From positions 20,694,335-20,758,334 of the forward strand of contig NC_088788.1 in the NCBI RefSeq assembly GCF_949628265.1: DNA of 64,000 bases. The letters run 5' to 3'. This document shows positions 22,440 to 37,400 of the stretch, one piece after another. The stretch comes from Cloeon dipterum (lineage: Eukaryota > Arthropoda > Insecta > Ephemeroptera > Baetidae). The position numbers and the translations under genes were made by a program. The notes under the pieces were generated by a model, which was not told where the DNA came from, did not search any database, and saw nothing but the letters and a program-made list of their open reading frames with translations. Numbering within the stretch: position 1 is the stretch's first letter; each line of letters begins with the position of its first letter.

Positions 22440-25400
22440 AATGTATTCCTTCACTTCATCCGCAGCGCCAAAAGACAAACACATTTCCGACTGAAAGCAT
22501 TGCATGACTGGGTAAGGCACCTTTGGCTAAAAGAGGAGTCGTCATCCCTCATCTCTCTCTGGTATTTGCCTTCTGAAAAGTCAAAACATTTTCTAGCGTG
22601 ACTGTAATTTATTGGGTGATTACGCTTGAAAGACTTTCGCCTCCCGAGTTTCGAGTCAAAGAGAAGCTTCAATTTGTTTAATAAATTGACCCGCTCTAGC
22701 GTGTCGTTGAAGGATAATGATTTTGTTTGTTGCTTAATTTTTAGATATTTTTTCCCTCTATTACTAATCCTTACAGAAAAGACTTAACAAAATAAACAAC
22801 TTTTGTGCCACGTACATCTGTTAACTATTCTGGCAGGAAAATATGCCTATGAACGAAGGAAGGTGTCAAAGACAATTCAGTGCAGAAAATCATAAATTTA
22901 AATGTATAGTTGCAGGCAAAAATAATTTGTCTGATTCGGCTCAATTTTGTGGGGTGACTACAGAACAAATTTATGAGAAAAGTTAATTGTAACCTCCAGC
23001 TGTTAGAGACCTGATCTTGATTTTTTAGGTGTCACTATGATTGCAAGGCTGTCGAGTTACCACGGCCACATTATCATTACTTCCAAGATAATTCCTTTGT
23101 TCTGTCACATTTATGTGCAAAATATAGTAAATCTATCATTTAATGTTTATATTCTTTCCTGCTTGGTTGAAGCTATGTTGGTTGAAGCTATAGATTTCCT
23201 GCTTTGATAGCTTAAAAAACAGCTCGTTACACACTGAGGTAGCTAAGTAAGTCGTTTCTATGAGCATTATTTTTGTGTTTACTAAGTTGTAAGCGGTGAA
23301 GAAGAACAGCTTAAGCAGGGATTGTCGCTGTGTGACACGATAATTGTAATCAAATTAATTGCTCTCCTTACATTAAAGTCTTATCCGCATCAGCAAGGGT
23401 GGCTCCGTCCTCTCTCAAAGAGGATGCTTCAGCCCGCAGCGCATTACGCGCGTATTGTTCCATCATAACTGTTGCTTGGCAAAAAAAAAATTGTCAAAGC
23501 ACGGGGACGGGACGCGGATATCAGAGATGAGAGACAACACACTTGCGTAATCCGCCAGCCGCGACTTTCAGCCGAAATGCACAAAGGGATGTGTGCGTGC
23601 ATGACAAATCACCCCCGGGGTGGGGGAGGAGCCACCCCGATAATTATTATAATGACGCTAGAGATGCATCCGCGGCAGATCAAAAGGAGCAGGGAAGAAA
23701 GTGCGAGTCGTTTTCTTGCTTCTTGGCCGGCTCAAGTCACGTTTGCAATTATTAGAAGAGCGAAGAGCGGTCGGGCGGAAGGCCGATGATCCAAATGCGA
23801 TGATAGAGGCCGCAATTAAAAGCGCCAGAGTGCAGTGTCGGGGGTGCGAGAGGGGGAGGGGGCATCGAGCTCATTTCGCTCCGCTTGCAGTTTTCAATCC
23901 ATTCGCGTGCCTGCTTTTGCGACGCGACGCTCGGGGGTTGTTTTTGCTATAATTAATATCGGCACGGCATATCGCACACAATATGTGATACACACATTTG
24001 ATATCGAGAACACCTGTGCCTCTTGTTTCACCCGCCCCGCGCGCGTATACCTGCTGAATGGACTCTTTCTCTCCCGATTCGAAACACGCGGCAGATGTCT
24101 AATTGGAAGTGTAATTTAAAGGTCGTCTCTAGGGTCATCTCTGGCAACACGCCAAAATGGATATAATCACACACTTTATTGCCCCCAATATAAAATATGT
24201 CTCGCGAAAAGTATCTGTTTGATCGACTCGAGTGAAAATGCGGCAAAACAGCAGGTGCGCCGTGTCATTTTCCATAATTTTTATATGCGGTTAGATTGGA
24301 GTGCACGCCGTAGCGCATGATTGAAAAGTATTCATTTTTCATTTATTTACGTGTGAATATGTGGTTGTAATATTAATTTATTTATTTATTTAATGTGAAG
24401 AAAATATTTTTTCCTACGTTTTTGCAAATTACATATATAATATCACTATTCCGACCCAACACGTTTCATACTTTGCCTTCAAAATAACATTCAACAAGCT
24501 GAGGATAAATCTGAATCAATATTGTCGTTGAAAACATCCAACTGCAATCATCTCTGAGCACAAAATCCAAGACGAACACAAATACGAGATCAAATACGAG
24601 AGACGAACTCTTGGCAACCCCGCCTAATTCTGAATTTCCCTCCTCCGTTCAAAAGAATTTGTGGTATTAAGTTTGCAGTAGATCAGCAATTAAAATCGTT
24701 TGCGATTGCGGCTCAGAGCGGCGAGAGGTGACAATTTTTAATAATTGGTTTTGGCAGTAATTTCCTAGTAATATATGCCTAATGTTGCTTTATTTTCCTT
24801 TTATTTGTTTTTATGTGTTAACTTTGCAGGAATAGACAAGTGCAAAATAGCATTTAGATATTAGAAACATTCGACTGAATTTATGCTCTATAGAGCGAAC
24901 TAAGAGAGAAGCCTGCAAGATCGACGCACGTGCCAACCGAATTGTCTCCCTCGCGAGCGTTTAATAAAATTTTTGACTCTTCTCCGCACTCTTCTGCTGC
25001 CGATGATATTTGCGCGATGATTTGCGGGCATGCATCCCTTTCATTATTCAGCTTGCAATCAGTTGCCCTGCTCTCAGCTGCGCCGGGGTATATTCAAATC
25101 TATTTGACAAAAGTGGCATGTGCGCGCAAAACAGGCAAATATTTTACCCCCGAAATTGAGGTTATAGACAAGTATTGCCCATAACATGAGATACTTTACG
25201 ACTTCTGGGGAGCGACTGCTACATCATAAATGTCAACGCGAGATAAAAGCCGCGCGCGAGCGGGGCAAGGGATGCTGGCGGCGGCGTCGATCGCGCTGCT
25301 TGTGTGCATACGTGTTATTTAATTTGTAGCGAAGAAGTAGGAATGTTGTGGGTCATTTGAGCTCGGCCGGATTGAATCATTTTTGTATGTGCGCGAGCGA

Positions 25401-28400
25401 GGGGCCGACGCACACAATATCCGCGCGCGGCTTTATTATGAGGATGGAAAACAGAACAATGTTTGGCGCTGGCCATTCACGCACAGGCTCGAATCCGATG
25501 TAAATCAATTTGTATTTAGTCGCCGGCCGGCCAGGGAGAGAACAAGGAAATCAAATTATTGCACGTCTGCTTTTGGGAAATTTACGGCCGCCGTCAGAAC
25601 AATACGTTTGCATTTCAATTGCTAATTGGCTCTTTTAGCGAGCGGCACAAATAATAAACGCGTTGTGACAATCGCATACAATGCTGAGGCACGCGAGAAA
25701 ATAAAATATATCCAGCGCATTGTGAAAACATACGAACGCAGTATAAGCCGTAGAGCAAACAAGAAAATTTCCAGCGCAAATTGCGTTTTCGGTTGAGAGC
25801 TGCCAGGATTTTTATCCCATTGTGCGCGGCGGAGAGGGGTAATGAAAGAGTTGCGGCCGAGGATAAAAAGTGATATGTTAATGAAGCGGAAAGAGTTTTG
25901 ATTCCGAGGAACCCTTTCGGTCGACGTGAAAAGAACCCTCTCCAAAATTTGAATGTGTGGCAGCCGGCGGCGGCGCGCGTGCATCATTTATTGCTCATTA
26001 ATGTCTCTATTTAAAGGTGCAAAGAGAGCGCCGGTGAGCAAAAAAAAAAAATCGGCCTGTGATTTTTCCACAGCAATTCGCGGTTTTTGCGGCAAAAAGT
26101 CACCCTCTTATGGTGGCATGTTTATTTACGTATTTGTTGTGCGGCGTCTGCGATAATAAAGTGCAAGAGAACGAGAGCGCGTCGTGTGTGTCACCGTGCG
26201 GCTTTTTCCCTTCATTCGCGGCAGATGAAAATCACAATAGCGGCCTAGAGCAAATAATAACAACAAAAATGCCACAAAAAGGGAAACTCGGCCCCGGCAA
26301 TGACACCCAGAGCAGAGAGATCGGAGAGAGAGAGAAAATAAAATGTAATGCGTGCTTTTCCGCTCACGCTTTGTCTGCACCCCGGATAAATTACGACACC
26401 CATAAATGCCTCTTGTATTTAGTGCAGCACCGATTTGCCAGTGAGATAAAGTACGAAAATGGAGCTAGCCTGCACGACGGACAATCTGGTTTGCTGATAG
26501 TCGTAAAAATAAATGACGATTTGCACTCATCTCTCGCTCGTGTGTGTCGCGCGTGTGCCCTCGTAAAAATGCACCACTTCCTGCAAAAGTGTGCGGTGAT
26601 GCCCGCGGTGCCCAACTGAAATTATGAGTCTGTCTGTCCTGTCTGATGCAAAAAATCATTAGTTTCACTCGGAGGACGCTCTGTTGCCACACAAAGTGGG
26701 AAAAATCTCCGCCCGACAAAACCAAACCAAAATGATCAGAGCTTTAGAGAAAAGGATCCTTGACAAATCTCATTTCAGCTCCCTCGATGAATTTATTGAA
26801 GAATTAAATTAAATATATAAAAAGCACGAATTAATTCTTGGAGTTTCTGAGCCCATAGATTAACCAGAATCAAGGTTTTATGGTTATTTTCTTTTCATTT
26901 CAGACTATTTTTCATATCCTGCTTTATAGTTAAAATTTAGATCTAAAGCCGTATTTAGTTAGAGTCAAAAGAACATATTTACCAAATACAGTAAAAATAT
27001 GTATCATTTTGAAAGTATAAAAAATATCAAAAATAATTATGTTAGCTGCGTTTGAAAAGAAAAAAAATCGGCAACAATTTAAAAAACATTATTTACTGAT
27101 TTTGTTTTAATGAATACTCAGGTTCTTAGAGTGTTTTTAAATATAAATATGTAAGTTATCACCTACACAAACTAGGTAAAAATTGTACTTAGACGATTGC
27201 ACAGTCATGACTTGCAAGCTTCCTGCTGGGAAAAGTGCTGAAACTATACATTGTCATTCTATTTTCCAGTCAAGTTGTATATACAGTTTCAACTTTTGTT
27301 CATTCATTTTAAAGCTTCACTTGTTCAACCCTTTCCTTCTCCTAATACCATTCATCTCCAGCCCTTTATTTTCATGCAATGAAAGCAATTAGAGTGCAAA
27401 ATTGGCGAATAAATTTTTATAGCACCCAATTTGCATTTAAAGCTTCTTGTGTTGTAAGCGTGCGTTTGCCGAAAGGATTAGCAATTCAATAAAAACGCCC
27501 GCACCTTTGCTGGATTCTCTCTTCGTGCGCGGCGCAGCAGCAGCAGCAGATGCGAAATTTCACATTTTCACGCTGTCGTCTGTTTGCCAAGAAATAAAAA
27601 TGCTCCCTTTTGTGTTGCATAAACAAATAAAAGTGGAAAAGGCTGGCTGGTCCCGAAAGCAATTGTAATGCATCTCTCTTCATGGATTATAACTTTTATT
27701 GCAGTTGGAAAAAGGCCATAAAATAAGAGTCGCCTCGGCTCTGATCTGCCGACGAGGGCAATAATACTACTCGAGAGCGGACCTGCACCAGTATAAATTC
27801 GGATTAGCGCAAGGAGAAATAATGCAAGGCCCCTTTTCGCGCGCGCGCGATTTATGTAGTCGAACAGATTTTTTTATGTGCTCAATACTCCGACCGGCGA
27901 GCGGAACATTCAGACACATAAAAAGCAACGGTGTAACTTTAAACTCCTTAATTGACATATGGCGCGGCGTCAAATCATATTGAAATGCTTTTAAAAAGTG
28001 GCCGCGCGCCCGTAATTCACTTCCACTCGAACACTTCTCCGCTTGCAGGGTGCTGAATTGATTTGCTTGAATTAAATCATCCCTCTTTTGGTAGTACTAA
28101 GTGCTGCAGAGGTGAGCCAGAGAGTGTGTGCATGTAGTTCTGAAATTCGACACGCATCAGTGCTAATCGGTGATTGCCCCTGAAAGGTTTCACAAATTCA
28201 ATTCTTTAATGGACCAAATGCGTTTGTTAATCAAATTAGAAATTTTGAATTTTTTCAAAAAAGTGATAATATGTAGTGTAGCATTGATTAGGGATTTTGA
28301 AGTTATTTCCTTTCCTTCGACAGCAAACTTGGAAAATTTAAAGAGGAAATCTCTATTGCAATACTGAACCGCATTGAATGACGCAACTGCCAAATGTGGC

Positions 28401-31400
28401 ACAAATACTTTACCAAATTTTGAACGTTCTTCGAATGAAGTAAAAGTGTGTCCTAAAATCTTAAACATCAAAATATTAAAAAAAATGAATGAGCGACACG
28501 AAAGTATACAACAGAGACATTGTCAGAGACCTATTAGCTCTGACATGAATCATCTATGTTTAGATATTTTATCACATCATTCAGTTTGGATATTTTATTT
28601 TATTAATTAGCTTGGATATTTTATCCTATCAACCAGTATATGCATTTCAACACCGCATCGAACCATGAATTGTGAAATAATGTTTTCGGCATACCGATTT
28701 CATAAGAAACAATTATTGTATTTACGAAAAGAGTAATGGAAGGGCGTAGGTATTTATTGGGCATCACAACGAGCCCTCTTGTCTGTTCACCGCACTCTCT
28801 GGCAATTGCCAAAGATATTAAAGGCAGTCCGATACCCAGATGAGGGAATTGTCACCAGAACAGCAGCAATAAAAAGTACAGTTAGTATCAAATTAGATTT
28901 TAACTGTGCAAGCTCAACTCCAGCAATTGACTTTGAATTTGAGCATTTGATATGAAAAAAGCAGTTAAAGAAGAGTTTGTCAAATGTGAAGAATACTAAA
29001 GATTAAATGCGGACAGCATCATCCTAACACCAAACCAGCAGCAGAAACTCGCTCGCCACGTTGTCGTGTGAGGCTATACAGAGACGTTAAGACCATCAAC
29101 CACACCAAACCTGCAGTATTTCTCACAACATATATCATAAAATAATAAATACAAGTGCTCACTATTTTACATAGGTAGATTCACATCACGTATCGGAATT
29201 ATACATAAAAATAGGCAAAGGGTTAACGCCCTTATAATTGTTTCAATAAAAAATAGTCTCAATTCAAGAAAATGTAAGCCTATATTAATCTATCACAATT
29301 AATCAAATTGTTTCCAATTCCAACAACTGGGCGGTGTCCGATAAACATTTAATAAATTAAACGTTTTTTAATCCTGACGTGTGAGAGTTTCAGATATCAA
29401 TCTCAGTCAGCCACTAGGGGCATGGGAAAGGGTTGAGCAATCAATCTTGCAAGCGCGTCGTTTGCACACACACGTTCCGTTTCAATTGAAGCTGAGTATA
29501 TACATATAATATGGAATGTCCACGGCGGCGCTTCATTTCGGCCACGCGCGCTCTCAGCAGCTTAATATGTCATCAATTCGACTTTGCCAAGACAAACAAA
29601 CTTCTCCTTTCACGACCAATGGTCAGTGACACGGATTAGAGGCTCGATCGTCGGCTCACTATTTGAGCGTTTTAGATAAACGCAGCCCCTGGGGCGTCTG
29701 TATAAAGGGGTGCTAGATCCGTAATCGAGCTGTCTGAATGTTTGCCCGGCTGAATTTTTAAGCAGCATCTCTATTAAAATCCGACGAGAGACTATTCTCA
29801 TAACAACCCCCTTTTGCCACCTTTGAGGTGTAATCACGCAGCTATTGTTGTCTCTCGTCATCTCGTGGGTCGACAATGCGTCAACCACACACACAACCCT
29901 TCTTGTCGCCTTGTTATCCGCTCGCACATATGCTCGTGTGAAAAGAAAATTACGGATCACCGCACATGGGAATCTCGTGAAAGAGACACGGCATTTAATC
30001 AGTCCTGCTTGTGCAGTAGTCAGTTCCAGAATTAGACAGAGAATGGAGATTATTCGGAATTCAGGTCGCAAACTCCAGCTGCGAAGAACAATGCGATAGA
30101 CATGAGCCAAGATAAAAGGTTTCCACATTTCACGGGAATTCAATTTCAATGACATATCCTGACTTCTAATATGAATGTTGCAGAGCAGCTTTATATGATA
30201 TAAAATATTGAACGATATGTTATTTTGACTTAACGGCAGGTACTTGTAAGTGGCACATTTCTAAGATTTTTATATAAAATTTGTAACACACAGACCGCCA
30301 TTTAAAAATGAAGAATACAGGCTGCAGACTTGGTTTTATGTAATAATTAAAATGGTATTATGCACACGAATTGTTGGATTCATTGCGATTGGTGAAATGG
30401 ACAGAAACCTAGGGGTTGATTCTAGTGACAATAATTTTCAAGGTCATGCCACACCGCTCAATGTTTTTGTTCATTAATGTTTATTTCTTGCAGCGGCTGG
30501 TCCAAATCTTCGTAATTTATAAGTTCATTATAGTCAAAGTAAAATCGAGGGCTGAGTGCAGTCGAAGATAATGGATCGTAATGATACTGAGCGAAAGGGA
30601 AAGCAGGAGGTGGAGAGAGAGGGAAGAACTTTCACAGCGCGATATTAAATTTTTACACAAAGTATGGAGCAATCATCTTGGGCCATAAACAAGCTTTTTG
30701 TAAATTTCCCGGCTAAAATCTAAAACCTCGGTGACTTTTCATTAAAATTGGTAAATAAATACACATCAATTGATTAATCTCGTCAAATAGAGATAACTTA
30801 CAATTTTACTAGTGCTCACAAAACACAGTCATGATTATACGAAAACTGGCTTCAAAATTCAATTTAAACAGAATTACTATGCTATAAATCTCACAAGGAT
30901 TTTTCTTCCACGGACCTCCATTACTAAAAATTCAAATCTTACTAAAAAGTTGTAATACAGTTAGTGTTTAGTGACAATAGTATACTCATTCTGTAATCTA
31001 TATATTAAAAAAGCAATGCCAAATACAAAATTTATGAAGAGCAATTTAGCACACTCAAGCTCCATTAATTTAAGCTTTTTGACAGCATGAGATAGCCACA
31101 AATTTTGTGCCTTTGTTACAAAATTGATCAATTGACAACAGCCATTCTATACCATTTTAAAGGCAAAAAAACATTTCCAACAAAAGCCTATTTAATCGGC
31201 ACCATCAGGTGTCAAAATCTCAATTAATATTGAGGCGCGCGAGGGCGAAACAACAATAGCGGGCGAGTGTCTGACGCACTCACGAGTGCGCGGGGGCACA
31301 GTTCGTGATTCAATTACACAAATAAATAAATTCCCGGCTGAAAGTGTCACGCGGGGCAGTGGCGAGCGTGACACATGTCACTTTTTGCGCGGCGCGCTGA

Positions 31401-34400
31401 CTGACGGACGCAAAGCAGCTGCCCGCCCGCCCGACCACCCGCTCATCTCCCTAACGCACTCGTAAATAACGAGATGATCCGCGCGCGCCGCGACAATCCA
31501 ACAAAACAGGTGGCGTCGATGTGCACTTTTTTGCCGACGGCCGCGCGCGTAACTGGAGCTTTATTGTGTCATTTCATCCGCCTGCTTTATTCCAACGATG
31601 ATTTCCACTCCCCGGCCGATGCATTTAAATTATGCTTATTAGCAAACAGCCGCGCACCATCTCTGGCTTATTTAATAGAATTAGACTCGGGATTAGATGG
31701 ATTTTTCTCTCTCTCTCGTGCCCATGTTCCTGCCACTAATACGCAGGCATCAGGTGTTTGACGCTGGTTATGGCAGTAATAAAAGTGCGAAGTGACACGT
31801 CGATTGAACTCTGCAGGGGGAAGGAGGAAGGAGACTACACTGCACTGCACTCACGACGAGATTCTTCCACGAGCTGTGCGTGTTCATTGAGTGCAGGGGC
31901 GCCACTTTTATAATTGGATCCATCTTGCTCGTGCACACGTGCAATCCGGCAGACGAGTTAAATTTAATTAGCACTTCTCGGTAATGGTGCTTTTAATTAA
32001 GAGCTAAAAACACACACGAGTGGAGATGCTGCCTCGCGGATTATGCAGATGTACTCAAAGTTGCGTTTTAAGACAGATATCAATAAATTTCGAAAGGGAT
32101 AAAAAGTTTAAAAGGGTTCAAGCTAATTGCTCTCATTACCAAAATGAGAGGGAATAGTGGCTCCGTACGAAAACCTATTATTGTTAAGTTGTGTCTTCCT
32201 AAATTTCCCAAAACAAGAGAAATCATGGGTGAAAAAAAATATAAATTTTGTTAGTTTATTAAAATTTTACCATCTAATTGATTTTGCAGTTGGTTTGTAT
32301 GTCAATTTTTTTAAAAATTGTAATAGATAAAAATATGAATTGTTTTACTCCCGCATCATTGCAAAATACCCAAAATACATACAATTACATGGCATAATCT
32401 TGCAAATCTCTTTCCTATTGAGACTGTGGCTGGGAAGGCAAAATTACCTCTTGAAACAGCATGTGATTTCCTCTGGTATATTTGTATGTTCGTAATTTGA
32501 CATTTTTGTGAGTTCATTAAATGGGATAATTATTACTGTCATTTTGTTATTTGTTATCGTCTTACAATGAACTGCATTAGGGTCATCTTTGATAAATTGT
32601 TTTGAATAGATATGAAAAATTAAAGCTAGCCCTTATTCGCTGCTCTTTAATTAAACGGAAAGTCGTAACTGGCAACGATATGGAAATAAAAGCCGCTTGA
32701 TGACCACCATCTTTTTCCGCTCGTCAAAAGAGCGCTAGAAAAAAGTGACATAAAACTTAAAACCGCAATAAAACGTGAGCGGGCGTGAGCTCCCACGCAA
32801 TTAATCAGCAAGCAACTATTAATAGGCAATAAAAGCAGCGCGCGCGTGTCCAACCCGTTCAATCGGCTTTCTTTTCGCTCCGACTGGCACTCGTCAAGCA
32901 GCCGCAGCCGCACATTCAAAATATAAAATTTCCAACCCACATGCTTGCATATTAAATAGTGCCCTCGGTAATTAATATTCTCTAATGAAATTCGTTAGCA
33001 TGCATATTTAATCAAGGAAAGAGAGGATGGGGGCTGCTGCAGTGTGATGACCCCGTCATGTGGCCAGCGGTTGCATATCCACCAGGAGAGGCTCAGCGCT
33101 TGATTCGATCCGCTGCCTTATTGTGTTTTTAATCCCCCTCGCAGTCAGCAGTCACACAAAATGCCTTTGTCAGCCGGCGTGCTCTTATTTATTCTGCTAT
33201 ATGCATGGAAACCGTTCGTCCTCGCCGAGCAAAAGCCAGGTTTATCATCGAGGAATGCACGCGGCTTTGATCTTTTGTGCGCAGTGACTGGATTTTTCAG
33301 CGCCGGGACCGCACTTTTCAAACGGATCTGCTGATATTTGGCGGTAAATACAGCCAGCATTAATAACTGGCATGATTGTATCATATGAGCTATTGTTACG
33401 GTGAATTTCATTTCGTTCTTTGAATAGACTAAATTAAAGAATATTTGAATTTTTTCGCTGTGGTTCGTGTTCCATACTCTTCAATCTGGATGTGAAACAT
33501 TCTCTCTCACCTATTTATATTCAAATGTATACAGGCCATGAAATACTTATTAATTGTTCTGGAAAGGATTTTAAAAATGAAAAATTATTTCTTGGAATTA
33601 TTCATCTGTCCCCAATAGCGTGTTTAAACATTCATCCTATATTGAACCTACCAATAAAGAGCATAATAATACGCGTTTCTTTGTATGACCAGCTCTTTCA
33701 GCCCTCATCGGCAGCAATTTATTTTTACTTATCCAGTCGAAAAAGTTTAGGGATAAAGATGAAAAAATACTTGATGTAAATCTGTTGATAAAAAACTTCT
33801 ACATTCTTCAAATTAGGGTAGCAGTCAAGGTTATTTAGCCATATTGTTAAGATTGAATTGATTTTAGGGATTTTAGCATGTTGCATGTTTTTAGAAACTA
33901 GTGCATAAAAGATAATACATATATAAATATCATTTAAAATTTGCAGTTTTTTAATTCGTAGAAAAGTCGTAAAAAATTTGTTTGATGGTTTGGAAATTAT
34001 GGAAATTTTTTCATTGCATCTCATTCATGAGTAGTACAGACAGTTTCGGGTTATTGAACCCTTATAATGCAACTAGACTTAGTATACTTATGGGCAACGG
34101 ACGCTCTCACCTACCAGAAGCATGCATCTCCTTCAACTTTACCTCAACCAGGTTAGGCCAACAGGGCCAACAGCTTGCATCGGACGTCTGGTGTGGGGGC
34201 AATTACATGAGATAGATGGTCCTTTTCTAGACTGGGCTTGTTCCACTGACAATGAGCCCATGTTATTCGATCACACTTTGTTATTACTACGCGAGTTCCC
34301 TATTTCAGAGGAAATAAACTAAACAAGTGGCATATACATCTTAAATTATTACATGATTCGTTCTTATTCCGTGCCAAAATTACGAAAGCATAGATGCACA

Positions 34401-37400
34401 GAAAAAAGTCTATCATCTTAAATTACCAGCCCTATAGTTGTTATGTAGCCGAATTCAACCCGATACAGTTAACACCATTAGCAGCAATTTGCTGGCGGCG
34501 ACCAATGGCTTCATGTTTATGGCTGCCTGGTCCGACTGAACACGAGTGTGAATTGACACCGGCCGGCCGCATTACATTTGAAAAGTCGCACTTACACGAG
34601 GTACGCGACTGAATGTTCCCACCGAGCGTGTGCAGCGGGCATACAAAGCGCGTTGCACATCAAACAGCAGCGAGGCCATCAATGCACCCTCATATCGCAC
34701 CGTGCACAAATACCGGCGGGTGCATTTTTATTTGCACATTGCTCTCTCGCTGCTGGCGGTCTGCGCGCACAATGCAGCCAGCCTCTGGACACTATGGCCC
34801 GAACACAATAATAGGTGCCAGCGACACGCGAAGCGAATCAGATCAAAGCAAATCGAGCCTTTTCCGTCGCGTCGGCTAACAAGCGCTGCGCGGCCAAAGT
34901 GCAATATTTGATTATTAATAGAAAAGTGCATAATACGCACAGCCACCAACCAACAAGTGCATTGCATGGACTGCAGTTTAATGCATGAACGCTTTTTTGA
35001 GTTCTGCCAGTACGTATTATAACGAGCACGAAAGCGTCTCCCCAAATGGTACACTGCGTGCACTGGGTATGCATGTGATTTAATTTTACAAGGGTTTTGA
35101 ATTATAAACAGCGATGGTTCTAGGCGATGTTAATAGCGATCGCATGTGGCAGACATTTGAAGAAGAAAATATAGAAGTCTCGGCGCCGAGGGTATTTTAA
35201 CCAGTGGGCGACGTGGTTCAAACTATTCGAAGAGAAAGTTTAAGGTATGCTTAGCGACCCAGTAGAGTATATTCTTCCTCTGATAATTATTTTTTTTAAT
35301 CAGAGTTGGCGTGACTGGCTGGGATCTTTAATATCTTTGTTTGATAGCTCCTATGAAAAATCCGGAATTGAAATTGGACTTCAATGCTTATTGTTCTCAA
35401 ATCACGAGCGTGAGTTTCAAATTAAAACAAAGTCGATTTAATATCATTTTAAATGCAAAATAAATTTATATTCTATGACATTTATTTACGGTTGAAAGGA
35501 TTATTTTCTCGTTTAAAATACTCAACCCTGTGATTTTCCTTGGAATAAAGTTAAGCTCTTGATTTTGCTGCCAATGCGGAGGGGAAAACATGGTTTCACT
35601 TAGCGCTCAATTAAATTGTGGAGGGCTGCGTGAACTAAAAACCCGGACCAGGAAACAGCAATCTGCTGGAAACAGGCTGTGACAGATCTTTTATACTTTC
35701 ATTTCGTTTGATATTCGCAGTGCTTGTGTCTTTTAAATCCTCTTTTTAATGTGCGCAGAGAGTTGCGATTATGTTTGAGGGAGCGAATATGTGAGTGGTA
35801 GTTCTGTAATGCCTTATTCCATTTTCCCTTCGGAGATTTTTCCTCTCGAGAATTACGACTATACTCTCAAAAGAGCAAAAGATGGTTTTAAAAGTATGGA
35901 GATTTTTAAAAGGTTTCGTTATTCAAGACACAAATAGAATTGATCACATGCTCAACAGTGCTAGAACCTTAATATTCAGCCTGCGTTTGAATATTTTTGC
36001 AACAAGCTAAAATCAATAAAATTTTTAAAAACATGTTTGAATGAATTAAACAAGTGTTTTGAATGGAACATAATACAAGATAGTGCGGAAATAATATATT
36101 GAAAAAATCGACGAAACTTAGAAAGCATGGGGCAGAATTATAATTAAATTAAATAAATGCATTTTTTGAAAAATGAAAGATCAGCCGTTGATGAACCACG
36201 TGACTCGATTGGTCAGGAGGTCACAAGTGGGAGAAAGGAGACCGCCGCCGTCAAGTTGAAACCGGTTTAACCCTTTCATTCTCTCACGCCTTCAATCGCG
36301 GGATGAAAATACGCTGCGTTCCGTTCACAGCACGTGTCGATTTCATATTAGACTCTCTGCCAACAACAATAATGACCAGTGATGCGGGTATATGGGTGCT
36401 GGTCATTCGCATTTCACGCTCTTTATCTCGCACTAGATGGCGATTTTAATCCAAATTCAAATTCATATCAAGCTTCTCTTGATTTCGAGTATGAGAGCTA
36501 GGTCGTAAATCCTGATTTATTCCGACTGGCAGCTTTGAAAGAGCCATTAAAGTCTAATAATTTGGTAAACAAACAAATTCAGAAAGGGTTGACGGCATTA
36601 ATACGCTCTCAGCTGAAATTGCTGTCCGATCTATATGCCCTGCCAAATACATTCAGTTAGCACGGGAGGAAGGAAATTAGTTTTATTATTAGCCGCACGC
36701 GATGATGTGAAATTAACAATTGTATCAAACAGTTATTATTTCCTATTTTCAGCCACCTGTGTTGAACAATCACGCTTGAGTGAGGCAGCAATAGCACATG
36801 TGAAATCGAGCACCTGGCACCGCAGCCACAGGAGTCACTCGTCATTCATGCTAGGCGTGCTTTCAAATTTGACAGTCTCATCTAGCAATGTCAGCATTGC
36901 GTATTTTGGTTTATTATTTAAGTTTGTTCATCAAGCAATTTGCAAACCTGGTTTTAATTTAAAGTTCAGCAATGAGGCTGCTGTGTCAAACTATATTTAT
37001 ATATGTCAGGACCGCTAAACATTTAAATGATTACCAAAAAAAATAAGTGAAACATGTTCTCTCTATGAAAATTTATTACTTTTACATAGAGGTTTCAACA
37101 GTGAGATTTTTAAGTTTGAATTATATTATCAACGCTTTTAATTCGCAAAGTTACCGTTGAGGGCCATCAGTTACCCAGCTCTCGATGGTGGCTCGGTGGA
37201 GATGATGTAAAAAAGATGTTGCGAATCAGTTTACCAGCGTGCACCCTCGCCAATTTAATTAAAATTCGACAGACAATAGATTTTGCACAGCCGGGGGCAG
37301 GTCAAGTTTCCCTCGACCATTATTTGCAAACACAGAAATGAACTTTCGCAAATCCACTCGACCCCCTGTGTTGGTCCTTTATCTATTTCGGCCTCTCGTT

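Noticed and set aside
25470-25510. GGCTCGAATCC, resembling a tRNA B box
   Set aside because: No cloverleaf, A box or T-run terminator fits around it.
26059-26619. 186-aa plus-strand frame
   Set aside because: It has no recognisable motif. Other frames in the same island are also open.
28621-28860. Short frames on both strands with a hydrophobic minus-strand product
   Set aside because: Both are short and stop-bounded, with no family match that I can justify.
29610-30155. 181-aa minus-strand frame
   Set aside because: It has no domain, low-complexity support or splice structure. It is compatible with chance in a moderately GC-rich island.
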